Assembly (NCBI RefSeq): GCF_037622515.1
Contig: NZ_JBBJCN010000001.1
Coordinates: 186,001-250,000, forward strand
Direction: 5' to 3'
DNA length: 64,000 bases
Origin: Paradesertivirga superstes
GTDB taxonomy: Bacteria; Bacteroidota; Bacteroidia; Sphingobacteriales; Sphingobacteriaceae
This document shows positions 8,640 through 17,872 of the stretch, one piece after another. The notes under the pieces were generated by a model. It was not told the DNA's origin, did no database searches, and saw nothing but the letters and a program-made list of their open reading frames with translations. Within the stretch, counting starts at the first letter, position 1, and each line of letters opens with the position of its first letter. The position numbers and the translations under genes are program-made.

Positions 8640-10232
8640 CTTTTTTTTTTCGCAGAGTCTCCTTTTTCAAGGACTCTGCGATGCTGCAGATTTGTTAAAT
8701 CAATATCCTATTTTCTGTGTCGTGCGGACACTAACCAGGGCAATAGAAAAACTATTATCAAGAATGTACAATTGTAAACCCATTACAGGACAATAAAGAA
8801 CCAGTAAACGTATAACAGGATTATTCTAAAACCTGTAATCTTATTTTAGGACGATACAGCTAAAGCGCTTTGCGCGCGACAGCCTTTCTCTCCCTCTGGG
8901 TGAGATGCCGAAGGCAGAGAGGGTAGCAGACTCTGCTGGAATAGCATTTTTTTTCGCAGAGTCTCCTTTTTCAGGGACTCTGCGATGCTGCAGATTTGTT
9001 AAATCAATATCCTGCAAACCAGGCAGGTAATAACAGGAAAGATCCTTTCTCACCCAAGTACAAAAATAGGGCGTTTTGTCGTCTCGACGAAGGAAAGATC
9101 TTAAAGCAATATGCCAGCAAATCGGCTAAGTCCCTCTTTGAAGCGGATTAGCCTGCATTGCGCCAAATGTCATCTTTTTTTTGCGAGTCTCCTTTTTCAG
9201 GGACTCTGCGATGCTGCAGATTTGTTAAATCAATATCCTATTTTCTGTTTCGTGCGGACACTAACCAGGGCAATAGAAAAACTATTATCAAGAATGTACA
9301 ATTGTAAACCCATTACAGGACAATAAAGAACCAGTAAACGTATTACAGGATTATTCTAAAACCTGTAATCTTATTTTAGGACGATACAGCTAAAGCGCTT
9401 TGTGCGCGACAGCCTTTCTCTCCCTCTGGGAGAGATGCCCAAGGCAGAGAGGGTAGCAAACTCTGCTGGAATAGCAATCTTATTGTTCTTTGTTTTTCGC
9501 AGTGTCTCCTTTTTCAGGGACTCTGCGCTGCTACAGATTTGTTAAATCAATAGGCTGCAAACCAGGCAGGTAATGATAGGAAAGATCCTTTCTCACCCAG
9601 GCTACAAAAATAGGGCGTTTTGTCCTCTCGACGAAGGAGAGATCTTAAAGCAATATGCCAGCATTGCGCCAAATGTCATCTTCGCCTTTTTTTTTTCGCA
9701 GTGTCTCCTTTTTCAGGGACTCTGCGATGCTGCAGATTTGTTAAATCAATATCCTATTTTCTGTTTCGTGCGGACACTAACCCGGGCAATAGAAAAACTA
9801 TTATCAAGAATGTACAATTGTAAACCCATTACAGGACAATAAAGAACCAGTAAACGTATTACAGGATTATTCTAAAACCTGTAATCTTATTTTAGGACGA
9901 TACAGCTAAAGCGCTTTGTGCGCGACAGCCTTTCTCTCCCTCTGGGAGAGATGCCCAAGGCAGAGAGGGTAGCAAACTCTGCTGGAATAGCAATCTTATT
10001 GTTCTTTGTTTTTCGCAGTGTCTCCTTTTTCAGGGACTCTGCGCTGCTGCAGATTTGTTAAATCAATATCCTGCAAACCAGGCAGGTAATAACAGGAAAG
10101 ATCCTTTCTCACCCAAGTACAAAAATAGGGCGTTTTGTCCTCTCGACGAAGGAGAGATCTTAAAGCAATATGCCAGCAAATCGGCTAAGATCCCTCCTTG
10201 GGTCGGGATGACAAAGCGGATTAGCCTGCAAG
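8640..10232. repeat. Tandem array 2: three composite units of about 520 bp
   Basis: Three head-to-tail composite units (start points near 8649, 9180 and 9697). Each has, in order: a hairpin CGCAGAGTC...GACTCTGCG; TTGTTAAATCAATATCC; a TTTCGTGCGGACACTAACC block; a segment with ATTACAGG/CCTGTAAT inverted pairs; an AGCTAAAGCGCTTTG + CTCTCCCTCTGGGAGAG core; CTCTGCTGGAATAGCAATC; a second hairpin copy; and a CTCGACGAAGG repeat (copies 9071-9157, 9615-9675, 10130-10230). The AGCTAAAGCGCTTTG-to-TTCTTTGTT part matches 38730-38832 next to the 3' end of the DUF559 pseudogene. Small open frames here are repeat translations. This explains the whole spacer up to about 10232; 10233-10390 is probably the next gene's promoter region. 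Confidence 0.85.
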
Positions 10233-10390
10233 CAAATAAAATCTGATAATATAGTATACTTATAGGTCAAATTCCGATACATTACATCAGCCCGCTAAAA
10301 CTTATCTTTAGGTTTTATTTAATATCGATTTTAAACCAAACGGAAGGATCGCTTATCTTAGGTCGAGACTTCATTCCTTAATGCTGCATT

Positions 10391-11683
10391 ATGAAAAGAC
10401 TCCCGATACTATTTTTACTCAGTATTTGTATGGGACCGGTATTCGCTCAGAAACCTGTACCAGTTAAACCTAGAGTTCTTATCAGCACAGATATCGGTGG
10501 TTCTGATCCGGATGATAATCAGTCTATGGCTCACCTCCTTATGTATAGTGACAAGTTCGACCTCGAAGGTCTTGTATCTTCGCCTTCATATGGCAGTGGC
10601 AGTAAGAAAGAAATCCTGCGAATGATCAGCCTTTATGAAAAAGACTTGCCAAAATTGCAGCGCCATCAAAAAAATTATCCTCCGGCAGAGTATTTACGTT
10701 CGATAAGCAAACAGGGCAGACAGGGCAACGCTCCCTACAAGGGCTATACGAGTGCTACTGAGGGTTCGGACTGGATCATTAAATGCGCTAAAAAGCCGGG
10801 GTCGCAGCCTCTCTGGATCTTAGCCTGGGGTGGACTGGAAGATTTAGCTCAGGCTTTGCACGACGCGCCTGAAATCCAAAATAAAATACGTGTGTACTGG
10901 ATAGGCGGTCCGAATAAAAAGTGGAGTGCCAATAGTTACGCTTATGTAGCGGCGAATTTCCCTAAGCTTTGGTTTATAGAAGTTAACTCATCTTACTACG
11001 GATTCTTTTCAAACAACAGCGTTCTGGATAGCGTAAAAAGTTCTGACTACTACACAAAACACATTAATGACGCAGGGTATTTAGGTAAAGATTTCAAAAA
11101 TTATTACAACGGAGAAGTGAAAATGGGAGACACTCCTTCACTTCTTTACATGATGGACGGCAACCCCAATCAACCAGGTCGGGAAAGCTGGGGAGGCAGT
11201 TTTGAAAAGACTAATTATAGCCCGAGAGTTGTTTTTAATCGCAGCACAGACATGAAAGACACTGTTGCCTTCTGTTCGCTCGTGGAATTCCACTTTAAAG
11301 GACCTGCAATAAATATACCTTCAGATTCGGTTTGTTTCTGGATGATAACTCCTTACAAAAGCGGAGAACAAAAATGGCCGGGTTATTATTTGGGGAACGG
11401 GAATTACAGTATCAAGTACGCACCCAAGCAGGCAGAGGTATTAAACTATTTCTTTAAATCTGACATCCCTGGCTTTGCACCCGGGGAAGGTAAACTTGTG
11501 GTAAGCAATCAATGGCCCGGTAAACGAAATCCAACCGATTATAAATTAGGAAGTAACTGGTATACTGACAAAGCTGACAAAAGCTTGTATGATGGAAAAA
11601 TACAGGGAGGGAAAACCATATCTAAATGGAGGAAAGACGTTTTGTCTGATTGGGCAAAGCGTTGGGGATGGCTGAAAGAATAG
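10391..11683 (+). CDS. Secreted DUF1593 protein (nucleoside-hydrolase-like fold)
   Basis: A 430-residue protein with a signal peptide (residues 1-19, cleavage VFA-QK). The segment STDIGGSDPDDNQSM (residues 32-46) corresponds to the aspartate-rich metal-binding motif of nucleoside hydrolase-like domains, and IRVYWIGGPNKKWSANSYAY also fits the DUF1593 N-terminal domain. The C-terminal third (about 340-430) contains the beta-rich segment expected of the second domain. Family members occur in polysaccharide-use settings of Bacteroidota, but the true substrate is unknown. Periplasmic or secreted. Alone in its transcription unit; a 707-residue frame disruption is not seen. Confidence 0.82.
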   Translation: MKRLPILFLLSICMGPVFAQKPVPVKPRVLISTDIGGSDPDDNQSMAHLLMYSDKFDLEGLVSSPSYGSGSKKEILRMISLYEKDLPKLQRHQKNYPPAEYLRSISKQGRQGNAPYKGYTSATEGSDWIIKCAKKPGSQPLWILAWGGLEDLAQALHDAPEIQNKIRVYWIGGPNKKWSANSYAYVAANFPKLWFIEVNSSYYGFFSNNSVLDSVKSSDYYTKHINDAGYLGKDFKNYYNGEVKMGDTPSLLYMMDGNPNQPGRESWGGSFEKTNYSPRVVFNRSTDMKDTVAFCSLVEFHFKGPAINIPSDSVCFWMITPYKSGEQKWPGYYLGNGNYSIKYAPKQAEVLNYFFKSDIPGFAPGEGKLVVSNQWPGKRNPTDYKLGSNWYTDKADKSLYDGKIQGGKTISKWRKDVLSDWAKRWGWLKE

Positions 11684-11750
11684 GATATTGATTACACCTT
11701 AACTTATTTACGGGCCATTTCTCTAGCTTTTGTAATCCTTCCATAAATTA

Positions 11751-13010
11751 CTATTTAAAGCAATACCCTAAGGATGCTCCCGCCCAGGCTATCGTGCCTT
11801 TAGAATGGCCTCCATAAACTGGCGTTAAGGCTAACCTGAATAAGGGGCCCTCTCTTAAAGCCTGGTAACGATACCCGATATTAAGAAATCCAAAAGCTTT
11901 GAACTTATCATTGGGTGCATTACTAAACGTAAATTGAGGAGTAATACCCACACCTGTTTCAAATCCGCTTCTTCGAGCACCAACTATATAGTTGATGTTT
12001 AATGGAACTGAGGTAAATCTATCAGCTATATTTTGATCTGTACCAATGTAATCACCAGCACCTATACCGACTCTAAAGCCCAAACCATCATTATGATTTT
12101 TTTTCAATCGCATATCAAAATTACCTGAAGCTAATCCGCCATTACCGAGTACTTCTAAAAAAATGGATTTTTTAAATCGTGAAGTTGTGCTTTCTATTGC
12201 CTTTACTTTATTTTCAAGTGATCGATCCTCATTTAAATAGACTTTCTTTTTTTTAAGTGAAAAACTGTATCTCACATCTAACCCCACATACGAAGATCTG
12301 GGACTGTATTCACCTTCGTAATCATTATTGTACATCCGAACAAATAACTTCCCCTCTCCGACAGGCTCAATGTTCAAGTTTTTAACTAATCGAAAAGTCA
12401 TAGCACTCTGATCTTTAAAAACTCTTCTAATTCCTATTCCTAATGGTATATCAAGGTGCAACCTATTCTTAATGGGAGGGATGGTAATAAGATAATCAGG
12501 TGGCCCGGCATTTGGATCATCAAAATCATAAGGTGCACTTCTATTAAAAGCGTAGCCAATGCCGCTTTCTTCGTTATTGTGGTAGAAGAATTTTTTAGTT
12601 AATCCGGTAATAACTTCTAGCTGAACGTTACTGATAGATTTCCGATACACCACCTGAGCTGAGATACTGTTATACATATAATTTTCAAAATTGTCAGCAA
12701 AAGCGATTTGCCCTTCACCCTTCATAGTACCAAATGCATTTCGGGGAGCGCTAAAATTATAGTTATAATCAATTACTCCTATTCCGGCGCCTAATTGAAC
12801 TCCGAAATTAAACTTCGGAAACATTTTTATATAATCCAAGCCTGCGTCAAATGAAACACGTCGATCTCCGACAATTCTGGCAGGAGAAGGGTTAACGACC
12901 TTAGAGCGGGAATTAATAGTTGGAGTGAACCTAATTCCGAGTTCCTGACTGGATGCCGAAAGATTGGTAACAAACAAAAAAAAAAGGGTTGTCCGAAAAA
13001 TGCCATTCAT
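11751..13010 (-). CDS. Exported hypothetical protein, probable outer-membrane barrel
   Basis: 419 residues with an N-terminal signal peptide (IFRTTLFFLFVTNLSASS). The rest is a series of amphipathic strands with many Gly/Asn/Tyr turns (NFGVQLGAGIGVIDYNYNF, GFRVGIGAGDYIGT, GFETGVGITPQFTFSN, GFLNIGYRYQALREG) ending GASLGYCFK, typical of outer-membrane beta-barrel proteins. The two halves look similar in style, with a basic linker around 255-280 (LKKKKVYLNEDRSLENK). I do not recognise a named family. It converges with the DUF1593 gene and is separated from it by about 65 bases. Confidence 0.6.
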   Translation of the reverse strand: MNGIFRTTLFFLFVTNLSASSQELGIRFTPTINSRSKVVNPSPARIVGDRRVSFDAGLDYIKMFPKFNFGVQLGAGIGVIDYNYNFSAPRNAFGTMKGEGQIAFADNFENYMYNSISAQVVYRKSISNVQLEVITGLTKKFFYHNNEESGIGYAFNRSAPYDFDDPNAGPPDYLITIPPIKNRLHLDIPLGIGIRRVFKDQSAMTFRLVKNLNIEPVGEGKLFVRMYNNDYEGEYSPRSSYVGLDVRYSFSLKKKKVYLNEDRSLENKVKAIESTTSRFKKSIFLEVLGNGGLASGNFDMRLKKNHNDGLGFRVGIGAGDYIGTDQNIADRFTSVPLNINYIVGARRSGFETGVGITPQFTFSNAPNDKFKAFGFLNIGYRYQALREGPLFRLALTPVYGGHSKGTIAWAGASLGYCFK

Positions 13011-13176
13011 TATTCTAAGGGTATTTCTAATAGAACCAAATCATCAATCAGTCGCTCTTTCTTCCCAGTCATTGAAGTCTTCAATAAGGTATCAATTTTT
13101 ATTGAATTGATCTAGGCCCCTCACTTTGACCAGGCTTTCATCAATAAACATTTTAAACGCAAGCAAAACTGCTCTG

Positions 13177-13656
13177 TCAAGGGTTCTCTAAAATATCTGT
13201 CACTGTTTTATTGCTGATTTGTTCAGCTAATCCGATAAGGAGTCCTTCCGTCCCGCGAATGTAGCAGAGCCGATACATGTTTTCATACTGAACTACCTCG
13301 CCAACGAGTTCTGCACCATGCTTGGTAAGTCTGGAAACTAATTCGTCAATGTTGTCAACGTTAAACATGATACGCAGGTAGCCTAGTGAGTTAACCGGAG
13401 CAGTCCTGTGATCTGATATAGTAGCTGGGCTAAGAAATCGTGAAAGTTCAAGCCGGCTGTGTCCATCGGGGCTAACCATCATAGCAATTTCTACTGACTG
13501 ATTTCCAAGTCCGGTTACTCGTCCTGCCCATTCACCTTCAACCATGGCCCGTCCTTCAAGTTTCAGTCCTATCTCTTCGAAAAAAGCAATGGCCTTGTCG
13601 AGAGATTCTACAACGATGCCGACATTGTGCATTTGGAGCAATTTACTTTTTGTCAT
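13177..13656 (-). CDS. VOC (glyoxalase/bleomycin-resistance) family protein
   Basis: A 159-residue cytoplasmic protein. It opens LLQMHNVGIVVESLDKAIAF, the first beta-alpha-beta unit of the vicinal oxygen chelate fold with its metal-ligand histidine, and repeats the unit at SLGYLRIMFNVDNIDELVSR. The C-terminal IRGTEGLLIGLAEQI carries the usual G-T/P-E-G metal glutamate. The family includes lyases, dioxygenases and resistance proteins, and the substrate cannot be read from the sequence. Length is normal for a two-module VOC monomer. Confidence 0.85.
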   Translation of the reverse strand: MTKSKLLQMHNVGIVVESLDKAIAFFEEIGLKLEGRAMVEGEWAGRVTGLGNQSVEIAMMVSPDGHSRLELSRFLSPATISDHRTAPVNSLGYLRIMFNVDNIDELVSRLTKHGAELVGEVVQYENMYRLCYIRGTEGLLIGLAEQISNKTVTDILENP

Positions 13657-13853
13657 AATGTAATGTCTTTAATTAGGTTCATTTAACGAAGTTTCTGTAG
13701 GGCCCGCAAGCCAGCACTAATGTAATAGAAAGCATTGAAATAATAAATCAGGTCGACCGTAATTACAACATGTCTGTGTTATAGTCCTTAAATGAAAACA
13801 AAATATGCTTTTCAGGTGCAGGTGGAATATTAAAACTTGGCAAAAAGCATATA

Positions 13854-13888
13854 AAAAAACCGCCTTTATACCATGCGGGCGGTTTTTT
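13854..13888 (-). terminator. Intrinsic terminator, 3' of mnmE
   Basis: Perfect 11-bp inverted repeat AAAAAACCGCC / GGCGGTTTTTT with a 13-base loop. Both strands have a T-run after the stem. It lies 42 bases past the mnmE stop on the minus strand. Confidence 0.9.
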
Positions 13889-13929
13889 GCTTATTTTAAC
13901 AGATGCTTATTTTGTGATTTTTTGTGCGA

Positions 13930-15315
13930 TTATTTGCCGATACAAAACTTAGAAAATATATTCTCCAGCAAATCATCAGTTGTAACGGCCCCTGTTATTT
14001 CTCCTAAATAATGCAGCGCCTGTTTAATATCCATGGCCAGAAAGTCTGATGTAACCGGGTTATCAATTCCATAAAGCACGCGTTCTAATGCTTCCTGAGT
14101 TTTTTGCAGAGCTTCTACATGGCGAATATTAGTAACCAGCACATCATCTGTACTTAAATTATGCAGGTTAACTTTACGCAGTACCTCATGTTTTAGCTCA
14201 TCAATACCTATTTTGCTTTTAGCGGAGATAAAGTTTGGATTAAGGTGACTAAGCTCAAATTGTTCCTGCGGACCGATCAGATCGGATTTATTTACAACGG
14301 CAACAAATGGAATATGAAGAACAGCTAATTCTTCCAGCTGCATCTGTATTTCCTGAAGCTTTTGAGCCGGATCAACCATGTAGATAATTAGTTTGGCCTG
14401 ACGCATCTTTTCGTGTGTCCGCTCCACCCCTTTTGCTTCAATAATATCTTCAGTATGACGCAAACCTGCAGTATCTATAAAGCGGAAATTAATTCCTCCG
14501 AGGGTTATTTCATCTTCAATAGTATCACGGGTGGTACCGGCTATTTCAGAAACAATGGCACGTTCTTCATTTAATAATGCGTTTAAGAGGGTTGATTTTC
14601 CAACATTGGGTATTCCGGCGATTACTACAGGAACGCCGTTTTTTATCACATTTCCCTGCTCAAACGACTGGATCAAACGATACAGAACGCGGTTGATCTC
14701 CAGGATGAGTTGCTTTAGCTGGTCGCGGTTAGCAAATTCAACATCTTCTTCAGAAAAATCGAGCTCCAGTTCTATCATCGATGCGAAGTGAATGAGCTGA
14801 TCACGCAAAGTCTTCAATTCGTTAGAAAATCCGCCTCGCATTTGCTGTAGGGCAACCTGGTGAGAAGCTTTTGAAGTTGACGCGATCAGATCGGCAACTG
14901 CTTCTGCCTGGGAAAGATCCAGTCCGCCGTTTAGAAAAGCACGCAGGGTAAACTCGCCCGGTTTGGCGGCACGTGCCCCTTTACGTATAAAGAGTTTTAT
15001 AATACTTTCTATGATATACGGCGAGCCGTGAGTAGATATCTCAACTACATTTTCTTTAGTATAAGATTGAGGCGCAACAAATAATGAAACCAATACTTCA
15101 TCAAGCACAGTTTCTCCGTCGCGGATGGTTCCGAAATGAATAGTATGAGAAGCCTGCCTGCTTAAATCTTTGCCTTTAAAAACCTCCTGGGTTAATTCGA
15201 TTGCCCGCGGACCTGAAAGCCGTATGACAGCAATGGCACCGCTTCCTGCGGGGGTGGCAAGAGCTATTATAGTATCGGTTTGATAAAGGCTGGTATGTGT
15301 ACTTGCTTGCTCCAT
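13930..15315 (-). CDS. mnmE: tRNA modification GTPase MnmE
   Basis: 461 residues, normal for MnmE (TrmE). With MnmG it makes the 5-carboxymethylaminomethyl modification at wobble uridine U34 of certain tRNAs. The N-terminal folate-binding domain starts TDTIIALATPAGSGAIAVIR. The inserted G domain has G1 GIPNVGKST (about 234-242), G2 TTRD, G3 DTAG (about 281-284) and G4 NKSD (about 342-345). The C-terminus is FCIGK, with the conserved C-I/L-G-K ending whose cysteine is needed for modification. All key residues are present. It is monocistronic, with its own terminator. Confidence 0.98.
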   Translation of the reverse strand: MEQASTHTSLYQTDTIIALATPAGSGAIAVIRLSGPRAIELTQEVFKGKDLSRQASHTIHFGTIRDGETVLDEVLVSLFVAPQSYTKENVVEISTHGSPYIIESIIKLFIRKGARAAKPGEFTLRAFLNGGLDLSQAEAVADLIASTSKASHQVALQQMRGGFSNELKTLRDQLIHFASMIELELDFSEEDVEFANRDQLKQLILEINRVLYRLIQSFEQGNVIKNGVPVVIAGIPNVGKSTLLNALLNEERAIVSEIAGTTRDTIEDEITLGGINFRFIDTAGLRHTEDIIEAKGVERTHEKMRQAKLIIYMVDPAQKLQEIQMQLEELAVLHIPFVAVVNKSDLIGPQEQFELSHLNPNFISAKSKIGIDELKHEVLRKVNLHNLSTDDVLVTNIRHVEALQKTQEALERVLYGIDNPVTSDFLAMDIKQALHYLGEITGAVTTDDLLENIFSKFCIGK

Positions 15316-15492
15316 GATAATGCAAAGGTCGATATATTATTTTGATGATAAAATTCTATTCCACTATGCTATCGGGCTCCGCACTAATCAGGTTTAATTA
15401 CAAAACATTAAAACTGCTAATTAGTTAACAGTATAATTCCCCAATAAATACGGGATTGACGACCACAAGGGTATAACAAAAAAGATCAGAAT

Positions 15493-16407
15493 ATGCGAAC
15501 TGCCATATACATCATAATATTTATATTTTTATCTATAGGAATAGCCTTTACTATAAAGAACATGAATAGGTCAAAGCTTTTTTCAGGAAAGAAAAACGAT
15601 GAAGAAAAGAAGGAAAAAAAGAAGAAAGACAAAGACGACAAAGAAGGCGCGGATTTAGTTATTCTTGAAAAATGGGATCTTCCTGAAAACCTGAAAGAAA
15701 TATCCGCCTTATCATTTATCGATAACGATCGCTTTGCCTGTATTCAGGACGAAAAAGGAAAGATTTTTATATACAATACGAAAACAAATAAAATAGAAAA
15801 AGAGATTCCTTTCGGGGATGATGGTGATTATGAAGGCCTGGCATTAGCGGGTCAGGACGCGTTTGTACTACAGGCAGATGGTGTAATCTTCCAGGTTAAA
15901 AATTACACCAGCGCTAAACCGCTTATAATCGAGCACAAAACTCACTTAACATCTGAGCAGGATCCTGAAGCGATGTGTTATGACAGCAAAAACAACCGGC
16001 TCTTAGTAGCTATAAAAGATTCGGAACCGGAGCATGATGATTATAAAGGAATTTACGCCTTTAACTTAACAGAATTAAAAATGGAAGAAGCTCCCGTTTT
16101 TAAGATTAATCTGAATGATCAGATTTTTGAAAAAGTAAAGGAAAAGAAAAAGGGATCTGCTATGCAGCCATCTGATATTGCCATCCATCCAAAAACCGGT
16201 GACATTTACATAACAGAAGGTACTAAACCAAAACTTTTAATCCTGGATAGTAAGGGCAATGCCAAAAAGCTTTTTCAATTAAAGAGTTCAGATTTTAACC
16301 AGCCCGAAGGTATAAGTTTTAGTCCTGAGGGCGATCTGTACATCTCCAATGAGGGCGGCAAAGAACCTGGGAATATTTTGAAGGTGCAAGGATTGCAGGT
16401 AAACTAA
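15493..16407 (+). CDS. SdiA-regulated-like beta-propeller protein, membrane-anchored
   Basis: 304 residues. Residues 2-21 (RTAIYIIIFIFLSIGIAFTI) form a membrane anchor or uncleaved signal. A striking Lys/Asp/Glu linker follows (about 35-55), then a beta-propeller with blades such as EISALSFIDNDRFACIQDE, GDYEGLALAGQDAFVLQADG, AMQPSDIAIHPKTGDIYITE and QPEGISFSPEGDLYISNEGG. This is the SdiA-regulated/phytase-like propeller family; the function of Bacteroidota members is unknown, probably periplasmic. Directly downstream is the 117-bp repeat array. Confidence 0.8.
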   Translation: MRTAIYIIIFIFLSIGIAFTIKNMNRSKLFSGKKNDEEKKEKKKKDKDDKEGADLVILEKWDLPENLKEISALSFIDNDRFACIQDEKGKIFIYNTKTNKIEKEIPFGDDGDYEGLALAGQDAFVLQADGVIFQVKNYTSAKPLIIEHKTHLTSEQDPEAMCYDSKNNRLLVAIKDSEPEHDDYKGIYAFNLTELKMEEAPVFKINLNDQIFEKVKEKKKGSAMQPSDIAIHPKTGDIYITEGTKPKLLILDSKGNAKKLFQLKSSDFNQPEGISFSPEGDLYISNEGGKEPGNILKVQGLQVN

Positions 16408-16424
16408 GGCACTCCAATTACCCT

Positions 16425-17345
16425 GCCCTCATTCCTGCAGGCAGGAATCTTAATACTGAGCAAAATAACGGGATACCGGTATAATGCATAACGATTGCCG
16501 ATCAGGTCGGCAATGACGATAATCGATCAAATTACCACCCCCGTCATTCCTGCGCAGGCAGGAATCTTAATGCTTGGCAAAATAACGGGTTACCGGTATA
16601 ATTCATTACGATTGCCGATCGGGTCGGCAATGACGATAATCGATCAAATTACCACCCCCGTCATTCCTGCGCAGGCAGGAATCTTAATGCTTGGCAAAAT
16701 AACGGGTTACCGGTATAATTCATTACGATTGCCGATCAGGTCGGCAATGACGATACTCGATCAAATTACCACCCCCGTCATTCCTGCGCAGGCCCGCCTG
16801 AACGGAACAAAATAACGGGCTACCGGTATAATTCATTACGATTGCCGATCAGGTCGGCAATGACGATACTCGATCAAATTACCACCCCCGTCATTCCTGC
16901 GCAGGCAGGAATCTTAATGCTTGGCAAAATAACGCGTTACCGGTATAATTCATTACGATTGCCGATCAGGTCGGCAATGACGATACTCGATCAATTACCA
17001 CCCCCGTCATTCCTGCGCAGGCCCGCCTGAACGGAACGCCCGCCTGACCGAACGGGCAGGGGCAGGCAGGAATCTTAATGCTTGACAAAATAACGGGTTA
17101 CCGGTATAATTCATTACGATTGCCGATCAGGTCGGCAATGACGATACTCGATCAAATTACCACCCCCCGTCATTTCTGCGCCGGCCCGCCTGAACGGAAC
17201 AAAATAACGGGTTACCGGTATAATTCATTACGATTGCCGATCAGGTCGGCAATGACGATACTCGATCAAATTACCACCCCCGTCATTCCTGCGCAGGCAG
17301 GAATCTTAATGCTTGGCAAAATAACGGGTTACCGGTATAATTAGT
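16425..17345. repeat. Tandem array 3: 117-bp units
   Basis: Seven direct units, anchored on GATTGCCGATC at about 16493, 16610, 16727, 16840, 16957, 17118 and 17232. Spacing is 117, 117, 113, 117, 161 and 114; the length changes come from extra GCCCGCCTGAACGG pieces. Each unit carries two hairpins: arms ATTGCCGA / TCGGCAAT, and ATTCCTGCGCAGGCAGGAAT. Conserved joins are GATACTCGATCAA, ACCACCCCCGTC and AAAATAACGGGTTACCGG. Identity between units is very high, implying recent amplification. Not a CRISPR: the whole unit repeats, without unique spacers. Confidence 0.92.
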
Positions 17346-17366
17346 TACCTTTTTTTATTTTTGATT

Positions 17367-17708
17367 ATGGAAAGAGGTGGCTGCATATACATTATGGCTA
17401 ATGTATTTAACACTGTTTTATACATCGGTGTAACCTCAGATCTGTTCTCAAGAATAACTGATCACAAGAATAAGAAGTATCCTGATTCTTTTACTGCTAA
17501 ATACAATTGCAATAAATTAGTTTACTATGAAATGTTCCCAAGCATTGAAGAAGCAATTGGCAAGGAGAAGCAATTGAAAAAGTGGAAGAGAGAATGGAAA
17601 GATAAATTGATCCAGGATGCAAATCCAGGTGGTTGGATTTGTTTATTGATGAGTTGTGATACTCGATCAATTACCCCCCCCCGTCATTCCTGCGCAAGGC
17701 CCGCCTGA
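17367..17708 (+). CDS. Small GIY-YIG endonuclease, embedded in the repeat array
   Basis: A single-domain GIY-YIG nuclease (UPF0213-like), about 113 residues from ATG 17367 (a TTG at 17361 is less likely). The paired motifs are GCIYIM and VLYIGVTSDL, with the catalytic Arg in FSRITDHK and the metal-binding Glu in PSIEEAIGKEKQLKKWKREW; all expected residues are present. The family core ends at NPGGWICLL. The last 20 or so residues (CDTRSITPPRHSCARPA) are a translation of the flanking repeat, so the native stop seems lost or the gene was fused to the repeat. Repeat sequence lies on both sides, and the gene takes the place of the ATTGCCGA hairpin of one unit. Such nucleases cut DNA; the target here is unknown. 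Confidence 0.9.
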   Translation: MERGGCIYIMANVFNTVLYIGVTSDLFSRITDHKNKKYPDSFTAKYNCNKLVYYEMFPSIEEAIGKEKQLKKWKREWKDKLIQDANPGGWICLLMSCDTRSITPPRHSCARPA

Positions 17709-17860
17709 ACGGAACGCCCGCCTGACCGAACGGGCAGGGGCAGGCAGGAATCCTAATGCTGAGCAAAATAATCTGGTATGGCGCATTACGATTGCCGATC
17801 AGGTCGGCAATGACGATACTCGATCAATTACCACCCCGTCATTCCTGCGCGGCAGGAATT
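17648..17860. repeat. Array 3, downstream arm after the nuclease
   Basis: Resumes at GTGATACTCGATCAATTACC and includes an extended GCCCGCCTGACCGAACGGGC palindrome, another GATTGCCGATC hairpin at about 17790, and a final partial GTCATTCCTGCGCGGCAGG. It overlaps the 3' end of the GIY-YIG reading frame. Confidence 0.88.
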
Positions 17861-17872
17861 CTTTCACAGGCA

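Noticed and set aside
8651..8680. Terminator at the CGCAGAGTC / GACTCTGCG hairpin after the PAS gene
   Set aside because: The T-run precedes the stem on the plus strand and becomes an A-run on the other, so neither strand has the required order; it is a repeat component.
9111..9842. Frames of 60-90 codons in array 2 (CDAADLLNQYPIF type)
   Set aside because: They repeat with the 520-bp units and are interrupted differently in each; repeat translations.
16425..17345. CRISPR array
   Set aside because: The units are about 117 bp and repeat completely; no unique spacers of 25-40 bp and no cas genes nearby.
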